Positions 4,355 to 5,596 of a DNA stretch of 5,596 nucleotides are shown here, piece by piece. The position numbers and the translations under genes were made by a program. The stretch comes from Chloroflexota bacterium. GTDB lineage: Bacteria; Chloroflexota; Limnocylindria; QHBO01. The DNA is taken from positions 1 through 5,596 of the forward strand of contig VBJP01000182.1 of the NCBI GenBank assembly GCA_005880165.1, in the 5' to 3' direction. The stretch's first letter is position 1, and the number at the start of each line of letters is the position of its first letter. Under the pieces are notes generated by a model. The model saw only the letters and a program-made list of their open reading frames with translations, had not been told where the DNA came from and searched no databases.

Positions 4355-4921
4355 ATGTCCCGCTTCGCGCAGTACACCATCGCTGATGCACCCGAGTTCT
4401 CGAAGCCGCTGCTCGCGCGCGTGCACAAGGCGCTCGGCTTCATCCCCAACCTCTACGGCACCTTCGCCGAGTCCCCCGCCGTGCTCGAGGGCTACCTCGC
4501 GCTGTCCGGGAGCCTCGACAAGGGCGCCCTCTCCGCGACGGAGCGGCAGCTCGTGGAGATCGCGGTGAGCACGGAGAACCGCTGCACGTACTGCGTGGCC
4601 GCCCATTCGACGATCGCGGGGATGCTCAAGGCGCGGCCGGAGATCGTGGCGGCGGTGCGCACGGGCGCCCCCGTCGGGGACGCGAAGATCGACGCCCTCG
4701 TCACGTTCACCCGTGCGGTCGTGCTCAACAAGGGCTTCGTCCCGGAGACGGCGGTCGCGGCGTTCCTGGCCGCTGGATACAGCAAGGCGCAGCTGCTCGA
4801 GGTCGTGGGCCACGTCGGCCTCAAGACGCTCGCCAACTACACCCACGCGCTGGCGGGCTTTCCACTCGACGAGGCGTTCCAGCCGCAGCGGTGGGACGCG
4901 CCGGAGCTCGAGGTCGCCTAG
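4355..4921 (+). CDS. Carboxymuconolactone decarboxylase family / AhpD-like protein
   Basis: A 188-residue cytosolic protein of the AhpD/CMD all-helical superfamily. The signature CxxC-x3-H is present at C77, C80 and H84 (NRCTYCVAAH) after the helix ERQLVEIAVS; the first part carries the familiar GFIPNLY and SPAVLEGYLALSG. In AhpD the cysteine pair forms a redox-active disulfide in peroxide and thiol chemistry, so a peroxidase-related or thiol-redox role is likely; the true substrate is unknown. By eye, the proton-relay Glu of AhpD aligns with Q65, while E68 and E74 are near; similar ERQ sequences seem common in this subgroup, so it is probably not a defect. I chose ATG 4355 over a TTG seven codons upstream because GGAG (4343-4346) is well placed and the protein starts MSRFAQYTI. 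It is the first gene of a unit with the MOSC gene 64 bp downstream, divergent from the ABATE gene. Confidence 0.9.
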   Translation: MSRFAQYTIADAPEFSKPLLARVHKALGFIPNLYGTFAESPAVLEGYLALSGSLDKGALSATERQLVEIAVSTENRCTYCVAAHSTIAGMLKARPEIVAAVRTGAPVGDAKIDALVTFTRAVVLNKGFVPETAVAAFLAAGYSKAQLLEVVGHVGLKTLANYTHALAGFPLDEAFQPQRWDAPELEVA

Positions 4922-4929
4922 CGACCGCC

Positions 4930-4960
4930 GGCCGGGGCGGCTCGTCTGGGCGCCCCGGTC
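4930..4960 (+). other. GC-rich hairpin between the AhpD-like and MOSC genes
   Basis: CCGGGGCG (4932-4939) and CGCCCCGG (4951-4958) are perfect 8-bp complements with an 11-nt loop; G4930-C4960 and a G-T pair extend the stem. There is no T-run, so it may be an attenuator or mRNA-processing/stability element separating two co-transcribed genes, not a full terminator. Confidence 0.4.
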
Positions 4961-4985
4961 TGCGGCGTGGCGGGCGGGAGGACCG

Positions 4986-5596
4986 ATGCATCTAGCTGAG
5001 CTGTGGCGCTATCCGGTGAAGTCGATGGCGGCCGAAAGCCTCACGCGGGCGGAGATCCGCGCCGACGGGATCGTGGGTGACCGCGTCGTACACGTGCGCG
5101 GCGCGCACGGGCGTGTCGTCACGGCGCGCACGCGACCGCGGCTGCTCGGTCACCGCGCGACCCTGGGCCCGGACGGGGAGCCGCTGGTCGACGGCCGGCC
5201 GTGGCGGGCTGCGGAGGTCGCGCACGACGTCGTCACCGCAGTGGGGCCGGGCGCGCGGCTGGTGCGCCACGACGGGGTGGAGCGATTCGACGTGCTCCCG
5301 CTCCTCGTCGCGACCGACGGCGCGATCCGGGCGCTCGGCACCGATCGGCGGCGCCTGCGCCCGAACATCGTCATCGCCGGCGTCGAGGGACTGGCCGAGC
5401 GCACGTGGGAGGGCCGGCAGCTCAAGATCGGCGAGGTGGTCATCGGCGTGCAGGATTTGCGGCAGCGCTGCATCATGACCACGTTCCACCCCGATTCCCT
5501 CGAACAAGACGTCGACGTGCTCCGCCGGATCAACCGGGAGTTCGACGGGCGCCTCGCGCTCAACTGCTACGTCGTGAGCCCCGGCGCCGTGGCGGT
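4986..5596 (+). CDS. MOSC domain protein (MOSC_N barrel plus MOSC core), 3' end beyond the window
   Basis: 203 complete codons are present and the frame is open at the window edge, so the C-terminus is missing. The N-terminal beta-barrel domain starts with the typical HLAELWRYPVKSM and includes GIVGDR (28-33). The MOSC core shows RLRPNIVIAG (123-132), the W-EG-LKIGEV region (141-151), and RCIMTTFHPD (161-170) with the conserved Cys162. MOSC proteins are molybdenum-cofactor sulfurase C-terminal relatives. In mARC and YcbX-type proteins the cysteine binds molybdenum and the enzyme reduces N-hydroxylated compounds; in others it carries or transfers sulfur. This protein seems to lack room for a fused ferredoxin domain within the visible part, but the downstream end is unseen. 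GGGAGG (4976-4981) just before ATG 4986 supports the start. It is likely co-transcribed with the AhpD-like gene. The exact reaction is not assigned. Confidence 0.88.
   Translation, partial: MHLAELWRYPVKSMAAESLTRAEIRADGIVGDRVVHVRGAHGRVVTARTRPRLLGHRATLGPDGEPLVDGRPWRAAEVAHDVVTAVGPGARLVRHDGVERFDVLPLLVATDGAIRALGTDRRRLRPNIVIAGVEGLAERTWEGRQLKIGEVVIGVQDLRQRCIMTTFHPDSLEQDVDVLRRINREFDGRLALNCYVVSPGAVA

Overview
The window is a high-GC bacterial segment with a strong G/C preference at third codon positions. This suggests an uncultivated soil or sediment lineage such as Rokubacteria/Methylomirabilota, Gemmatimonadota or a deltaproteobacterium. That placement is a low-confidence inference from base composition and family content; nothing here fixes the taxon. 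No rRNA, tRNA or CRISPR array was seen.

Layout. (1) 1-133 holds no supportable gene. (2) 134-535 (-) is a complete VOC/glyoxalase-fold protein. (3) About 570-1841 is a compact insertion sequence of the IS110/IS1111 family, with an intact DEDD transposase at 646-1710. Its ends look like the IS1111 subgroup, with subterminal inverted repeats 7 bp in on the left and 3 bp in on the right. It sits between GAGGGGGC and GCCCCCTC, which would form one hairpin if the element were absent. Its short right non-coding region contains GGGGGCAGTCT, a 10/11 match to the left target flank, inside a predicted loop; this is a candidate guide (seekRNA/bridge RNA) segment. (4) 1842-2136 is non-coding, with two clean hairpins and an orphan Fur-like dyad. 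(5) 2137-2765 (-) is a two-gene unit: an exported JAMM/MPN-domain protein and a 42-aa ORF joined to it by an ATGA overlap. (6) 2766-2926 is a highly structured divergent intergenic region. (7) 2927-3412 (+) is a four-helix membrane protein, followed 12 bp later by a truncated, diverged paralogue of the JAMM protein (3425-about 3625). (8) 3650-4249 (-) is an ABATE/CGNR zinc-finger regulator-like protein with a variant CGNR motif. It is divergent from (9) a carboxymuconolactone decarboxylase/AhpD-like protein (4355-4921, +) and a MOSC-domain protein that runs off the window (4986-5596, +).

How the parts may work together. The ABATE/CGNR protein is a plausible local regulator of the AhpD-like/MOSC unit, whose families point to redox or molybdenum-cofactor-dependent chemistry. 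The JAMM, small ORF, membrane protein and JAMM-remnant block looks like a rearranged duplication around a structured control region, and its function is unknown. The VOC gene appears undamaged by the neighbouring IS. The least ordinary signals are the possible self-consistent IS1111 target/guide pair and the exported JAMM locus with its overlapping small ORF and decayed paralogue.
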